The translations under genes and the position numbers were made by a program. 64,000 bases of DNA, taken from contig NZ_CP064032.1 in the NCBI RefSeq assembly GCF_049532905.1, forward strand, positions 1,426,001 through 1,490,000, in the 5' to 3' direction. Below are positions 8,672 through 16,913 of the stretch, piece after piece (position 1 is the first letter of the stretch; every line of letters begins with the position of its first letter). This DNA comes from Dyella_B nitratireducens. Its GTDB lineage: Bacteria; Pseudomonadota; Gammaproteobacteria; Xanthomonadales; Rhodanobacteraceae. The notes beneath the pieces are model-generated. The model was not told where the DNA came from. It searched no databases and saw nothing but the letters and a program-made list of their open reading frames with translations.

Positions 8672-9883
8672 CTAAGTCACCGAAACAAACTCATCCAACG
8701 CCGCCCGCACCACATACAGCGTATCCATCCGCGGCACCGGCCGCGTCAGCCGTGTCAGCAGGCGCCGTACGTGCTTTTGCCTGACCCAATCCTGCCCCTT
8801 CAGCCACACCTGCGTACGCACCATATCCGCACGTTCTTTGCGCGATTCTTCGGTTGGCCTGAGGCGATTCAACACGCAATGACCGGCCTCGCTCAACGAG
8901 CGCGACCATTCGATGCCGGGCAGGGCACTCAGCCACAGGGCGGAGCACGAAACCTGCGTCAAGGTTTGATGCCGGGACAGCTTGCGCAGCAACGGCGTGC
9001 ATGCCGGTTCCAAGGCTGTAAACGCGGTGCGAGGCACCGCATTCGCGTAATAGCGGGCCACCATGTGCAGCGGCGGCACGGCCCACCAGGCGGGTTCATG
9101 CGACTCCCACAACACCTCCCAGTCGCTGATGTGCATGCGCGTGGCCAGCAGCGAGATATCGTTGAGATGCACCAGGCGCAGGCTGCGGCCGCAGATATTG
9201 CCGGCGGCGTGCAGCAGCAGATGGCTCATCAAGGCGCCGTTGGACGAATAGGGATTCAAGCCCGGCAGCGGATGGCGCGGGTAGATCTGCCTGGTGATGT
9301 CGATGGTGGAAATCGGCAGGCGTTCCTGGATGCGTGTATGCAACTCGATATTGATCGGTGTATCGCGATGTTCGCCTAGCCCGATGACCGGTTCGCCGGC
9401 ATGGGGCTTGAAGGTGCGGTGCTTCCACTGCGTGAAGGATTCCACGTAACCCAACGCCTGCAGCAGCTTGCTGGCGTGTTCCACATCGTCTTCGCGCACC
9501 AGCAGGTCGATGTCGGCCATAGGGCGTTCGCCCGGCGCGTACAGGCCGATGGCATGCAAGGCCGAGCCCTTCAAGGCAACCATCGCCACACCGGCCGAAC
9601 GCGCCTCGGCGTCGATGCGCTTGAGCAAATCCGCAATGCGTTGATGACGCTGCTCGACGTGCGTGTACTGCGCTTCCAGAAACCGCCGCCAGGCCAGGTT
9701 TTGCCAGGGCGAACAGCGATGCAGCAAAGGCGATATGCCATGTGCCGCTGCGGCGGCCGAAGCCAGGCGCCACTCCAGTTCGTTCCATGCGGGCGTGGGA
9801 TGGCCTGGACGCGCCAGTTCCGCCGCAAGTGTTTCGGTGGTGCGGTGCAGGCCTTCTCTAACAGTTTTGAGCGGCGGCAGCAT
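8672..9883 (-). CDS. Nucleotidyltransferase-family protein (NTP_transf_5-like)
   Basis: A 403-residue protein whose core, VALKGSALHAIGLYAPGERP followed by MADIDLLV, has the G-S and D-x-D signature of uncharacterised nucleotidyltransferases of the NTP_transf_5 type. In some lasso peptide clusters, members of this family sit beside HprK-like kinases and take part in phosphate-type tailoring; that is family knowledge and not proof here. The frame is open to an ATG at 9937, giving an 80-base overlap with the upstream radical SAM gene. I prefer the ATG at 9883 because the extra residues are low-complexity. It is co-transcribed behind the B12-type radical SAM gene. Confidence 0.82.
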   Translation of the reverse strand: MLPPLKTVREGLHRTTETLAAELARPGHPTPAWNELEWRLASAAAAAHGISPLLHRCSPWQNLAWRRFLEAQYTHVEQRHQRIADLLKRIDAEARSAGVAMVALKGSALHAIGLYAPGERPMADIDLLVREDDVEHASKLLQALGYVESFTQWKHRTFKPHAGEPVIGLGEHRDTPINIELHTRIQERLPISTIDITRQIYPRHPLPGLNPYSSNGALMSHLLLHAAGNICGRSLRLVHLNDISLLATRMHISDWEVLWESHEPAWWAVPPLHMVARYYANAVPRTAFTALEPACTPLLRKLSRHQTLTQVSCSALWLSALPGIEWSRSLSEAGHCVLNRLRPTEESRKERADMVRTQVWLKGQDWVRQKHVRRLLTRLTRPVPRMDTLYVVRAALDEFVSVT

Positions 9884-11333
9884 GGCGGATCGCGGTGATG
9901 GTTGAGGTGGCGTGTTCGGTGCGGTGTGCGTATTCATTCGCGATCAGTGCATCCCATTGGGCATCCAGCGCGGCAGCAGCTTGGGCGTCATGCGCCGGCG
10001 ATTGCCGCAGCGTGACTTGTGCGTGCAGCAAGTCGCGGAAGCGGCGATAGAACTCCGAGTCGTAGGCGCCGCGAAACATCATGGCGAGATCGTCGCTGTC
10101 GTCCCAATGGGTTTTCCGGCCGAGCTGCGCCTTCACCTGTTCGTAGAACTTGGTGCCGGGCAGGGGATAGGAAACGCTCACGCCGATATCGTCCGGCGCG
10201 GCCTGCGTGACCAGTTCGCGGGTGGCGAGCAGGTCGTTCAATTGCTCGCCGAGGTAGCCGAGCTGGATAAAGAAGCTCACGCGCACGCCGCGCGCGCCCA
10301 GGCGCTGGCGTGCGGTGATCAGCTCCGCCATCTTCGTGCCTTTGTTCATCGCGTCGAGCACGCGCTGGCTGCCGCTTTCCGCGCCAATCCACGCTTCGGC
10401 GCATCCCGCTTGCGCGAGTGCATCGGCCATGCGTTCGCTGATCAGGTCGGCGCGGGTTTGAATGGTGAACGGCACCGAGCCGTTGGTGGCGTGCAGATGC
10501 TCGGCGAATTCGGTGACCCAATCCACGTGAAAACCGAAGATGTCGTCTGCCATCCAGATATGGTCCGGCTGGAAGGTCTGCTTCAGATACGTCATCTCGG
10601 CCGCCATGTCCTGCGCGCTGCGTTGCTTGTAGTGGTTGCCCCAGATGGGCTTGGCGCACCAGTTGCAGCGGAACGGACAGCCGCGCGACGCGGCCATGTT
10701 GAGGCTGAAATAGCCATGCCGTTCGCGCCACAGGCTGCGATAGCGGCTGATGTCGAGCAGATCCCAGGCGGGGCGCAGCGTAAGCCGGGGGTCCGGCGGC
10801 ACCACGCCGATGCGCGTCACATGCGTCTTTTCGCTGACCACGGTGGCGACACCGGTGATACCGGCGACCCAGTTTGCGTTGTCGGTATCGGGATTGCGTT
10901 CCAGCCGGCTGATCAGTTCCGTGAGAGCGGCAATGCCTTCGCCGATCAGCACGGCATGCGCGCCGGCAGCAAGAAAAGCCTCCGGTTGATCCGACGCATC
11001 GGAGCCGGCCACGATGATGCGTACGCCGCGTGCGCGCGCTTCGCCGATCATGCGGCAGGCCGCTTCGCGCATCACGCTCAGGCACATCTTGGTCAGGTAA
11101 TTGAAGTTGTCTTCATAGAAGACCACCACATCGGGGGCCGCGGCGTGCAGAGAACCGGCGTAATCCTCCACGCCGTCCGCCAGCATGGCATCGAATAGGC
11201 TGACCTCATGCCCCATCTGCCGCAGCAGGGCGGCAACCTGGATCGTCGCCAGCGGGGGATAAGGTTTGCCACGCTCCCATTGTTTCCGGTCGTACCGCAG
11301 GAAATAGGAGTGGCCGACCTGGATTTTTAGCAT
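9858..11333 (-). CDS. B12-binding domain-containing radical SAM protein
   Basis: A 491-residue protein. Residues 1-145 look like a cobalamin-binding domain with its usual Rossmann pattern (PPLATIQVAALLRQMGHEV, then VRIIVAGSDAS, and IGEG). The radical SAM motif is SRGCPFRCNWC, with cysteines 219, 223 and 226. IGAESGSQRVLDAMNKGT fits the following barrel. Such enzymes methylate or rearrange unactivated carbons in peptides, lipids or antibiotics. It begins the minus-strand pair with the nucleotidyltransferase-family gene and is divergent from the HprK-like kinase across a 172-bp gap carrying an inverted repeat. Its substrate is unknown. Confidence 0.9.
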   Translation of the reverse strand: MLKIQVGHSYFLRYDRKQWERGKPYPPLATIQVAALLRQMGHEVSLFDAMLADGVEDYAGSLHAAAPDVVVFYEDNFNYLTKMCLSVMREAACRMIGEARARGVRIIVAGSDASDQPEAFLAAGAHAVLIGEGIAALTELISRLERNPDTDNANWVAGITGVATVVSEKTHVTRIGVVPPDPRLTLRPAWDLLDISRYRSLWRERHGYFSLNMAASRGCPFRCNWCAKPIWGNHYKQRSAQDMAAEMTYLKQTFQPDHIWMADDIFGFHVDWVTEFAEHLHATNGSVPFTIQTRADLISERMADALAQAGCAEAWIGAESGSQRVLDAMNKGTKMAELITARQRLGARGVRVSFFIQLGYLGEQLNDLLATRELVTQAAPDDIGVSVSYPLPGTKFYEQVKAQLGRKTHWDDSDDLAMMFRGAYDSEFYRRFRDLLHAQVTLRQSPAHDAQAAAALDAQWDALIANEYAHRTEHATSTITAIRHAAAAQNC

Positions 11334-11388
11334 GTTATTTGGCGCCTCGATCTAGTCCTGGGAAACGCGGCATGTGGTGCTGCGTGAC

Positions 11389-11464
11389 CGTGAGTGCGCC
11401 ATGGCTGGTATTCGGTTGCAGCCATATGAGCGCACAACCTTTCCCTGTCCCGGGCGCACTCACG
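11389..11464. promoter_or_regulatory. 12-bp inverted repeat in the divergent radical SAM/kinase promoter region
   Basis: CGTGAGTGCGCC (11389-11400) and its exact reverse complement GGCGCACTCACG (11453-11464) lie 52 bases apart in the gap between two divergent genes. The arms do not belong to either dispersed repeat family. This fits a pair of operator half-sites, or two separate sites, controlling both directions at once. No regulator is known. Confidence 0.4.
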
Positions 11465-11505
11465 CGTGGTCCCCATCGGCTATTAACGGATAACGTTTGA
11501 CCAGC

Positions 11506-12543
11506 ATGGCCCCCCCTCCCCAGCATGTCGCTCGCGAGCTCTGCGCAGATCCTTTCAGCGAGCGTTTCCCGCGACCGTTATCCGTGCATAAGCAACTGCT
11601 GGGTGGGCGCTTTCATTTCGAAAGCACCAGCCAGGCTTTGCTGGACCTGGTCGAGGCCGCTTACGGCGACGTGCCGCCACATCGCCTGCCGTTCCTGACG
11701 CCCGAGTTGCATGTCCAATTGCGGCTGGTGCCGGGTGGGCATTTGCCGAATGCGATGGAGCCGCCGCCGGTGCAAATGCAATCCGGCATGGATTTGCTGT
11801 TCGGCGTGATCAATGCCGCCAACTATGTGGTGATATCGCCACGGCAACGGCAGGCGCTGGTCGTGGCCTCCGAAGACATGCTCGCGTTTCCGTATCACCT
11901 GCGTTATGAGCTGATCGAATTTGCCGTGTTCGTGCTGGCTGCGCGTTGCCTTGGCCTGGTGCCTTTGCACGCTGCGTGCGTGGGCAGGGAAGGGCGTGGC
12001 GTGCTGTTGCTGGGTGATAGCGGTGCGGGCAAAACCACGCTGGCCTTGCATGGTTTGTTGGAGGGAATGGAATTTCTTTCCGAGGATGCCGTGTTCGTGC
12101 AGACGGAAAGCATGCTTGCGACGGCGGTTACCAATTACGTGCACGTGAAAAACGATGCGCTGCGTTTTGTGGATGATGCGAAAGCGCAGCGCTGGATCAG
12201 CGAATCACCGGTCATCCGCCGCCGCAGCGGCGTGGAGAAGTTCGAGGCCGATGTGCGGTCGGGGCATGGGCGACTTGCCAAGGCACCGTTGAAGCTGGTG
12301 GGCGCCGTGTTTGTATCGTCTGAGATGACGGACGATCCTGATGCGCTGTTGCGGCCTGTGCCCAAGGGCGACATCGCTGCGCGCTTGGATGCGGATCAAG
12401 CGTATGCAGCCGGGCAGGCTGGATGGTTGCCGTTTCAGCAGAAGCTGGTGCAGATGGGGATGCATGAGTTGCGGCGAGGGGGGCATCCGCGTGCGTCCGT
12501 TGAAGCCCTAAGCGATTTGCTGGATCGCCGGATGAGACTTTAG
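11506..12543 (+). CDS. HprK-related P-loop serine kinase
   Basis: A 345-residue protein with a Walker A motif GDSGAGKTTLALH at about residues 170-182, preceded by VPLHAACV and followed by FLSEDAVFV. This is the arrangement of the HPr kinase/phosphorylase-related small kinases. It lacks the other phosphotransferase-system partners, so it is unlikely to act on HPr. Relatives in lasso peptide and similar clusters phosphorylate peptide products. A TTG at 11497 is an alternative start; the ATG at 11506 is preferred. It is divergent from the B12 radical SAM gene and lies about 260 bases upstream of the ABC exporter, on the same strand. Confidence 0.85.
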   Translation: MAPPPQHVARELCADPFSERFPRPLSVHKQLLGGRFHFESTSQALLDLVEAAYGDVPPHRLPFLTPELHVQLRLVPGGHLPNAMEPPPVQMQSGMDLLFGVINAANYVVISPRQRQALVVASEDMLAFPYHLRYELIEFAVFVLAARCLGLVPLHAACVGREGRGVLLLGDSGAGKTTLALHGLLEGMEFLSEDAVFVQTESMLATAVTNYVHVKNDALRFVDDAKAQRWISESPVIRRRSGVEKFEADVRSGHGRLAKAPLKLVGAVFVSSEMTDDPDALLRPVPKGDIAARLDADQAYAAGQAGWLPFQQKLVQMGMHELRRGGHPRASVEALSDLLDRRMRL

Positions 12544-12613
12544 TCATGAAGCATTCTGATCTCTCTCTGGCCAAAGTCCTGAATATTGACCGCGACGCCG
12601 TTGCAGAGCGCAT

Positions 12614-12735
12614 CGTCATTCCGGCGAAAGCCGGAATCCAGTTCAAACATGGTGTGCGGAGCACTCAACATAAAAAGATTAAGAGTGCTTCGCACCACAT
12701 ATTCAAACTGGATTCCGGCTTTCGCCGGAATGACG
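12614..12735. repeat. CATTCCGGCG palindromic repeat, long form
   Basis: A 122-bp inverted repeat between the kinase and ABC exporter genes. Its outer arms match the short-form elements, and the centre adds inverted segments around GTGCGGAGCACTC. Copies of the same long form occur at 40445-40561 and 63131-63250. An ATG frame starting at 12546 runs into the element and is not annotated as a gene. Confidence 0.9.
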
Positions 12736-12805
12736 TGAGGCGAGGAAGTGCTTTACGGCAAGCTCCAAGTTCGTCTGCGCGCTTTAGAAGGAACCGGTGA
12801 GCTGC

Positions 12806-14521
12806 ATGGACAAACAGACCCGCCACGATCACGCATCCATGGGCGCCTTCCTTGGCACGCTCAAAAGTACCGATGTAGCGAAGATAGCCGTCTACGTTCT
12901 GTTGTCTTTGGGCTGCGCCCTCGCCGGCAGTGCCGCCGCCGTCATGCTGGTTCCCATGGTCCAGCCCGGCCACCCGCTGGTGCTCGGCGGCAGAACCATC
13001 GACATCCAGGGCAGCATCGAAACACACGCGCTGCTGTTCGCAGCCATTACCGCATGCTTCGCTGTGCTGCGCTGGCAGGCAGCCTGTTTGGCGGCCCGCC
13101 TGGCCAGCCATTACGGCATGCATCTGCGCCGTGCCGTGCATGCACGCCTGATCGATGCATCGTTGCCATCCCTGGCCGATGCCACCTCGGCCGAAATCGC
13201 CAATGTCCTCACCTACAACGTCGAGATCATCACGCAAGGCTTCAACGCGTTGCTGCAGTTGCTGGTAGCAGGTATCACCGCAGCCGTCAGTCTGGGCCTG
13301 GCCTTCTGGGTGTCGCCGCCGTTGGCGCTGGCGACGCCTTTGCTCGCCATCCTTGCCTTGGCGGCATCGCGCATCAGCAGCCGCAAGCAAGCCACGGTCA
13401 GCCGCCAATACATCGCTGACTTGACCCGGCTGTTCTGGTTGAGCGAGGACTTCCCGCGGCGCTTGCGCCACGTGCGTTCGTTCGAGCGGGAAGATGCGGA
13501 AAAAGCGAGTCATGCCGATATCTCCGCCAAGCTTGGCCAGGGCTATCGTCACCAGCTTGATCTCATTGCCTCGGGGCGGTTGATGCTTGAGTTGCTTGCG
13601 GCGGCCGGCGTTGCTGTCATCTTTGTGCTTGCCTATCGCTTGCACGGCGTCGACCAGGCGTCGTTGATTGCCGTATGCCTGTTGCTCGGACGTTTGCTGC
13701 CCTATCTGGTATCGACGCGGCAAAGCTTGCAGCAACTGCATTCAGCCGTGCCTGCATTTGAATTGTGGCAACGCTATATGCAATTGCAGCCTGCGCGCAC
13801 GGTGCACGTTTCGCTGCATGGCGCGCAGATCACCGGCACGTTGCATATCGAGCACGTACAACTGGAGCCGCCGCTGGCAGCGTTGGATATTCGTGATCTT
13901 TCCCTGGCACCCGGCACGCTCACACTGCTTTCCGGTGACTCCGGCATCGGCAAGACCAGCCTGGTCGACGTGCTGGCGGGCATGATGCGGCCGGGTGCTT
14001 TTACGGCGCGCCTTGGCCAACGCTCGATACGCTTTGATGAATACCGCGAGCTGGTGCGCAACAGCGCCTACATCAGCCAGAGCGTACGCCCCTGGCAACG
14101 CACGGTGCGCGAATGCCTGCTGTGGGCAGCGCCGGATGCGAACGACGACATGCTGCGCCGTGTGTTGATCGACGTCGGCCTCGACAAGCGATTGGCCGGG
14201 TCGCAACACGGACTGGATACGGCATTGAGCAGTTCATCCAGCCGGCTTTCCGGCGGCGAACTGCAGCGCTTGCTGCTGGCCCAGGTCATCCTGCGGCAGC
14301 CCTTGCTGGCCTTGCTGGACGAGGCGACCAGCGCACTCGATGCCGCTGCCGAAATCGCCGTGCTGTCCGCGTTGAAGCGTCGCCTGCCGCGCACGATCAT
14401 GCTGGTGGTGTCGCACCGCAGCAGCGTGGCGGCGATAGCTGATCAATGCCTTGCCATCGGTGCGGATTTCAGTGCAACCGTCAATGCGGGAGAACGTGCG
14501 CACGCATGGTCGCAGGTGTAA
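12806..14521 (+). CDS. ABC transporter, fused permease and ATPase (exporter type)
   Basis: A 571-residue half-transporter. The N-terminal 300 residues contain several hydrophobic spans (VLLSLGCALAGSAAAVMLVP, LLQLLVAGITAAVSLGLAFW, LELLAAAGVAVIFVLAY). The ATPase domain has Walker A GDSGIGKTS at about 377-385, the signature LSGGE at about 481-485 and Walker B LLALLDEATS. Permease-ATPase fusion is typical of exporters of peptides, lipids or drugs. There is no C39 peptidase domain, so it would not cleave a leader peptide. GTG at 12797 is an alternative start. It lies downstream of the HprK-like kinase and could export the product of this locus. Confidence 0.9.
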   Translation: MDKQTRHDHASMGAFLGTLKSTDVAKIAVYVLLSLGCALAGSAAAVMLVPMVQPGHPLVLGGRTIDIQGSIETHALLFAAITACFAVLRWQAACLAARLASHYGMHLRRAVHARLIDASLPSLADATSAEIANVLTYNVEIITQGFNALLQLLVAGITAAVSLGLAFWVSPPLALATPLLAILALAASRISSRKQATVSRQYIADLTRLFWLSEDFPRRLRHVRSFEREDAEKASHADISAKLGQGYRHQLDLIASGRLMLELLAAAGVAVIFVLAYRLHGVDQASLIAVCLLLGRLLPYLVSTRQSLQQLHSAVPAFELWQRYMQLQPARTVHVSLHGAQITGTLHIEHVQLEPPLAALDIRDLSLAPGTLTLLSGDSGIGKTSLVDVLAGMMRPGAFTARLGQRSIRFDEYRELVRNSAYISQSVRPWQRTVRECLLWAAPDANDDMLRRVLIDVGLDKRLAGSQHGLDTALSSSSSRLSGGELQRLLLAQVILRQPLLALLDEATSALDAAAEIAVLSALKRRLPRTIMLVVSHRSSVAAIADQCLAIGADFSATVNAGERAHAWSQV

Positions 14522-14645
14522 CCCCTGACATCGGTGCGTCGAAGTAGACAGGTTGGGGGCTTGCATCCCAACCAGCGGACGGTGGAGTAGGATGCGCCGT
14601 GCCACGCTCCACACCCCCACATTTCGATAAGAGAGGAAGGCAGGA

Positions 14646-15257
14646 ATGAAAAAGCATCTCGTCACATCCATCGCCGTCAGCGCGATGGTCACCATGCTGT
14701 TCGCCGTGCCGGCTTCTGCCGCGCTTGCGCCCGGCGCTGCCGCACCTGATTTCACCGCCGAGGCCAGCCAGGCCGGCAAGGATTTCAACTTCTCGCTCAA
14801 GGAAGCGCTCAAGAAAGGGCCGGTCGTGGTGTATTTCTATCCCTCGGCCTATACCGGCGGCTGCGATCTCGAAGCGCACACCTTCGCGACGGATAAAGCC
14901 AAGTTCGATGCTGCCGGCGCGACCATCATCGGCGTATCGGCCGACAGCATCGATCGCCTCAACAGCTTCTCCTCCGATCCGAAATACTGCGCCGGCAAAT
15001 TCCCGGTTGCCTCCGACGCCACCGGCAAGATCGCGGCTTCCTACGAGCTCAAGACCGAAGCCGCACAGCCCGGCCTGACCGACGTGCGCGGTGTCGCCAT
15101 CGATCATGGCTTTATCGAACGCACCACCTTCGTCATCGGCCGCGACGGCAAGATCGTCGCCACGCTTTCTTCCGAGGCGGATCATCTGCATCCGGATCAG
15201 CACGTGCAGAAGTCGCTGGCTATCGTGCAGCAGCTGCAGGCGGGCAAGGCGCCGTAA
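14646..15257 (+). CDS. Periplasmic peroxiredoxin (AhpC/TSA, BCP-like)
   Basis: A 203-residue peroxiredoxin preceded by a good ribosome site (GAGAGGAAGG). A signal peptide covers residues 1-25 (MKKHLVTSIA...VPASA). The peroxidatic cysteine is C73 in YPSAYTGGCDLEAHTF, where most relatives have TPGC. A second cysteine at 115 (DPKYCAGKF) might act as resolving residue. The family reduces hydrogen peroxide and organic peroxides using thiols. A secretion signal is unusual for this group and points to the periplasm. It stands alone between the ABC exporter and the insertion sequence. Confidence 0.9.
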   Translation: MKKHLVTSIAVSAMVTMLFAVPASAALAPGAAAPDFTAEASQAGKDFNFSLKEALKKGPVVVYFYPSAYTGGCDLEAHTFATDKAKFDAAGATIIGVSADSIDRLNSFSSDPKYCAGKFPVASDATGKIAASYELKTEAAQPGLTDVRGVAIDHGFIERTTFVIGRDGKIVATLSSEADHLHPDQHVQKSLAIVQQLQAGKAP

Positions 15258-15370
15258 GGTTTGCTTTGGTGTGGTGCAAGGACCGGCACGTGATGGTGCC
15301 GGTCCGGTGTGTTTCGACGTCATTCCGGCGAATACCCACTGCTGTCCGGGGAAGTTTCGTAACACCTCAC

Positions 15371-15387
15371 CGTCATTCCGGCGAAGG
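15371..15387 (+). repeat. Left fragment of a CATTCCGGCG repeat cut by the IS481 element
   Basis: CGTCATTCCGGCGAAGG is the left arm of a palindromic repeat, ending in CGAAGG, which is duplicated on the other side of the insertion sequence (16657-16662). The rest of the repeat continues at 16657. Confidence 0.85.
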
Positions 15388-16656
15388 TGTTTCGTACCAG
15401 GACATAGTTAACAGGTGTGCCAGGACATGGTTTACACCTCGAGCCTCGCTACAGGCGGCTCGAGGTCTCTATCCATGCCCTGGAAGGAAGCATCTGTGAT
15501 GACTCTTCGCACCGAGTTCGTTGCCCTGGCGCATCGCCCCGAAAACACCATCGCCGAACTGTGCCGTCGTTTCGGCATCAGCCGTACGACGGCCTATAAA
15601 TGGCTGGCTCGGGCCCGGGCCAATGAGCCCTTAAGCAATCGATCGAAACGACCCCACGTCAGTCCTCAGAAGACGTCCCCGGCGATGGAAGAGAGGGTGG
15701 TCTGCTTACGTGACACCTTTCCCGATTGGGGCGGCCGCAAGCTGTCCAAGGTGCTGAGGCGTGACGACCACGTGGACGTGGCGCCCAGCACGGTCACCCA
15801 TATCCTGCGTCGTCATGGCCGACTTGGGTCGCCGATGCGTGCACCCTCCAAGCCCTACATGCGATTTGAGCACAACGCGCCCAACGAATTATGGCAAATG
15901 GACTTCAAGGGGCCGGTGCACGTGGGACGCGTTCGCTGTGATCCGCTGACCGTCCTGGATGACCATTCGCGCTTCAACCTCGTCCTTGGCACCAACACGG
16001 ACATGTGCGGCAACACCGTTCGGCAATGGCTTACGGAGGCGTTCCGACGCTACGGTCTGCCACGACGCATGAACATGGACAATGGATCGCCGTGGGGCGT
16101 GGGCAATGGCGACTCCCGGCACCTGTCATCGTTCACGATATGGTTGGTTCAACTGGGCATCCATGTGAGCTTCAGTCGTCCGTTCCATCCGCAGACCAAC
16201 GGTAAAGACGAGCGCTTCCATCGTACCCTGGATGTCGAGGTCTTACGCCGTCGCACCTTCCATTCGATGGAGCAACTGCGCCAGGCATTCGATCATTGGC
16301 GGGAGATCTACAACCACGTCAGACCTCACGAAGCCCTCGGCATGGAGACGCCGGCTGACCGCTATACCGTCAGTCCCCGGCCGTTCCCCGAGCAGCTACC
16401 GACCATCCAATACAGTCCCGACGACCTCCTCATTCGCGTCCATCAGCGCGGGCGCATACGCCTTCTGGGCCACCCGCTGACCGTCTCGGTGGCGCTCTAT
16501 GGACACACCATTGCCGCGCGACCACGGCCCACCGAAGACGGTGTCTACGATCTGTTCTTCAATCACCATCGCTTGCAGACCATCGACATGCGATCCGTGC
16601 GATAAAGTGTCCACCATCTCTTGGCACACCTGTAAACCATGTGTCCGGTCTGTACA
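15388..16656 (+). mobile_element. IS481-family insertion sequence (1269 bp, complete)
   Basis: Both ends begin TGT, as in IS481. The outer 50 bp of left and right ends align without gaps when the right end is reversed; the best conserved part includes CAGGTGTGCC and ATGGT. A 6-bp target duplication CGAAGG flanks it (15382-15387 and 16657-16662). It carries one transposase gene with an intact frame, so it may still be mobile. It sits inside a palindromic repeat. Confidence 0.92.
15499..16605 (+). CDS. IS481-family transposase
   Basis: A 368-residue transposase. The N-terminal helix-turn-helix (AELCRRFGISRTTAYKWLAR) is followed by a DDE integrase core: WQMDFKG supplies the first Asp, MNMDNGSP the second and NGKDERFHRTL the Glu. 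The HPQTNGK...ERFHRTL segment is characteristic of IS481 and IS3-like enzymes. The frame opens at 15415, but the ATG at 15499 has a strong ribosome site (GGAAGGAAG). The frame is intact, and the gene fills the element. Confidence 0.95.
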   Translation: MTLRTEFVALAHRPENTIAELCRRFGISRTTAYKWLARARANEPLSNRSKRPHVSPQKTSPAMEERVVCLRDTFPDWGGRKLSKVLRRDDHVDVAPSTVTHILRRHGRLGSPMRAPSKPYMRFEHNAPNELWQMDFKGPVHVGRVRCDPLTVLDDHSRFNLVLGTNTDMCGNTVRQWLTEAFRRYGLPRRMNMDNGSPWGVGNGDSRHLSSFTIWLVQLGIHVSFSRPFHPQTNGKDERFHRTLDVEVLRRRTFHSMEQLRQAFDHWREIYNHVRPHEALGMETPADRYTVSPRPFPEQLPTIQYSPDDLLIRVHQRGRIRLLGHPLTVSVALYGHTIAARPRPTEDGVYDLFFNHHRLQTIDMRSVR

Positions 16657-16776
16657 CGAAGGCCGGAATCCATGCTTCGTACTGGCGATGGATGATTCGC
16701 TTCGCTCACCCCTTCGGGGCCGTCCTTCGGACGTTCTCCGCGCTTCGCGCTACGTCCGGCCTTCGCCGGAATGACG
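16657..16776. repeat. Right fragment of the interrupted CATTCCGGCG repeat
   Basis: It begins with the duplicated CGAAGG, continues CCGGAATCCATGCTTCG and ends in the closing arm CGCCGGAATGACG at 16776. The centre is longer and differs from other copies, with several small GC-rich hairpins. Confidence 0.8.
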
Positions 16777-16913
16777 ATACGCGGTGAAACAAAATCGCCA
16801 TGAACCTCGACTTTTCGGCAGAAATACGAAAAAACGTCGAGACACTACAGGCTTTGCGCGCAGCCTATGGCCATAATCGCTTGCTGCTCACTTTCCCCAC
16901 ACAGGACTCCTTT

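Noticed and set aside
9912..11198. 428-codon plus-strand frame opposite the B12 radical SAM gene
   Set aside because: The opposite strand has clear radical SAM motifs; this frame has no family pattern.
11335..11526. 63-codon minus-strand frame ending 1 base before the B12 radical SAM start, considered as a precursor peptide
   Set aside because: It overlaps the kinase start on the other strand, has no clear ribosome site and shows no leader/core pattern. Not annotated, though its position is suggestive.
12665..13741. 358-codon minus-strand frame across the repeat and ABC exporter
   Set aside because: It begins within the exporter gene and ends in the palindromic repeat; no family similarity.
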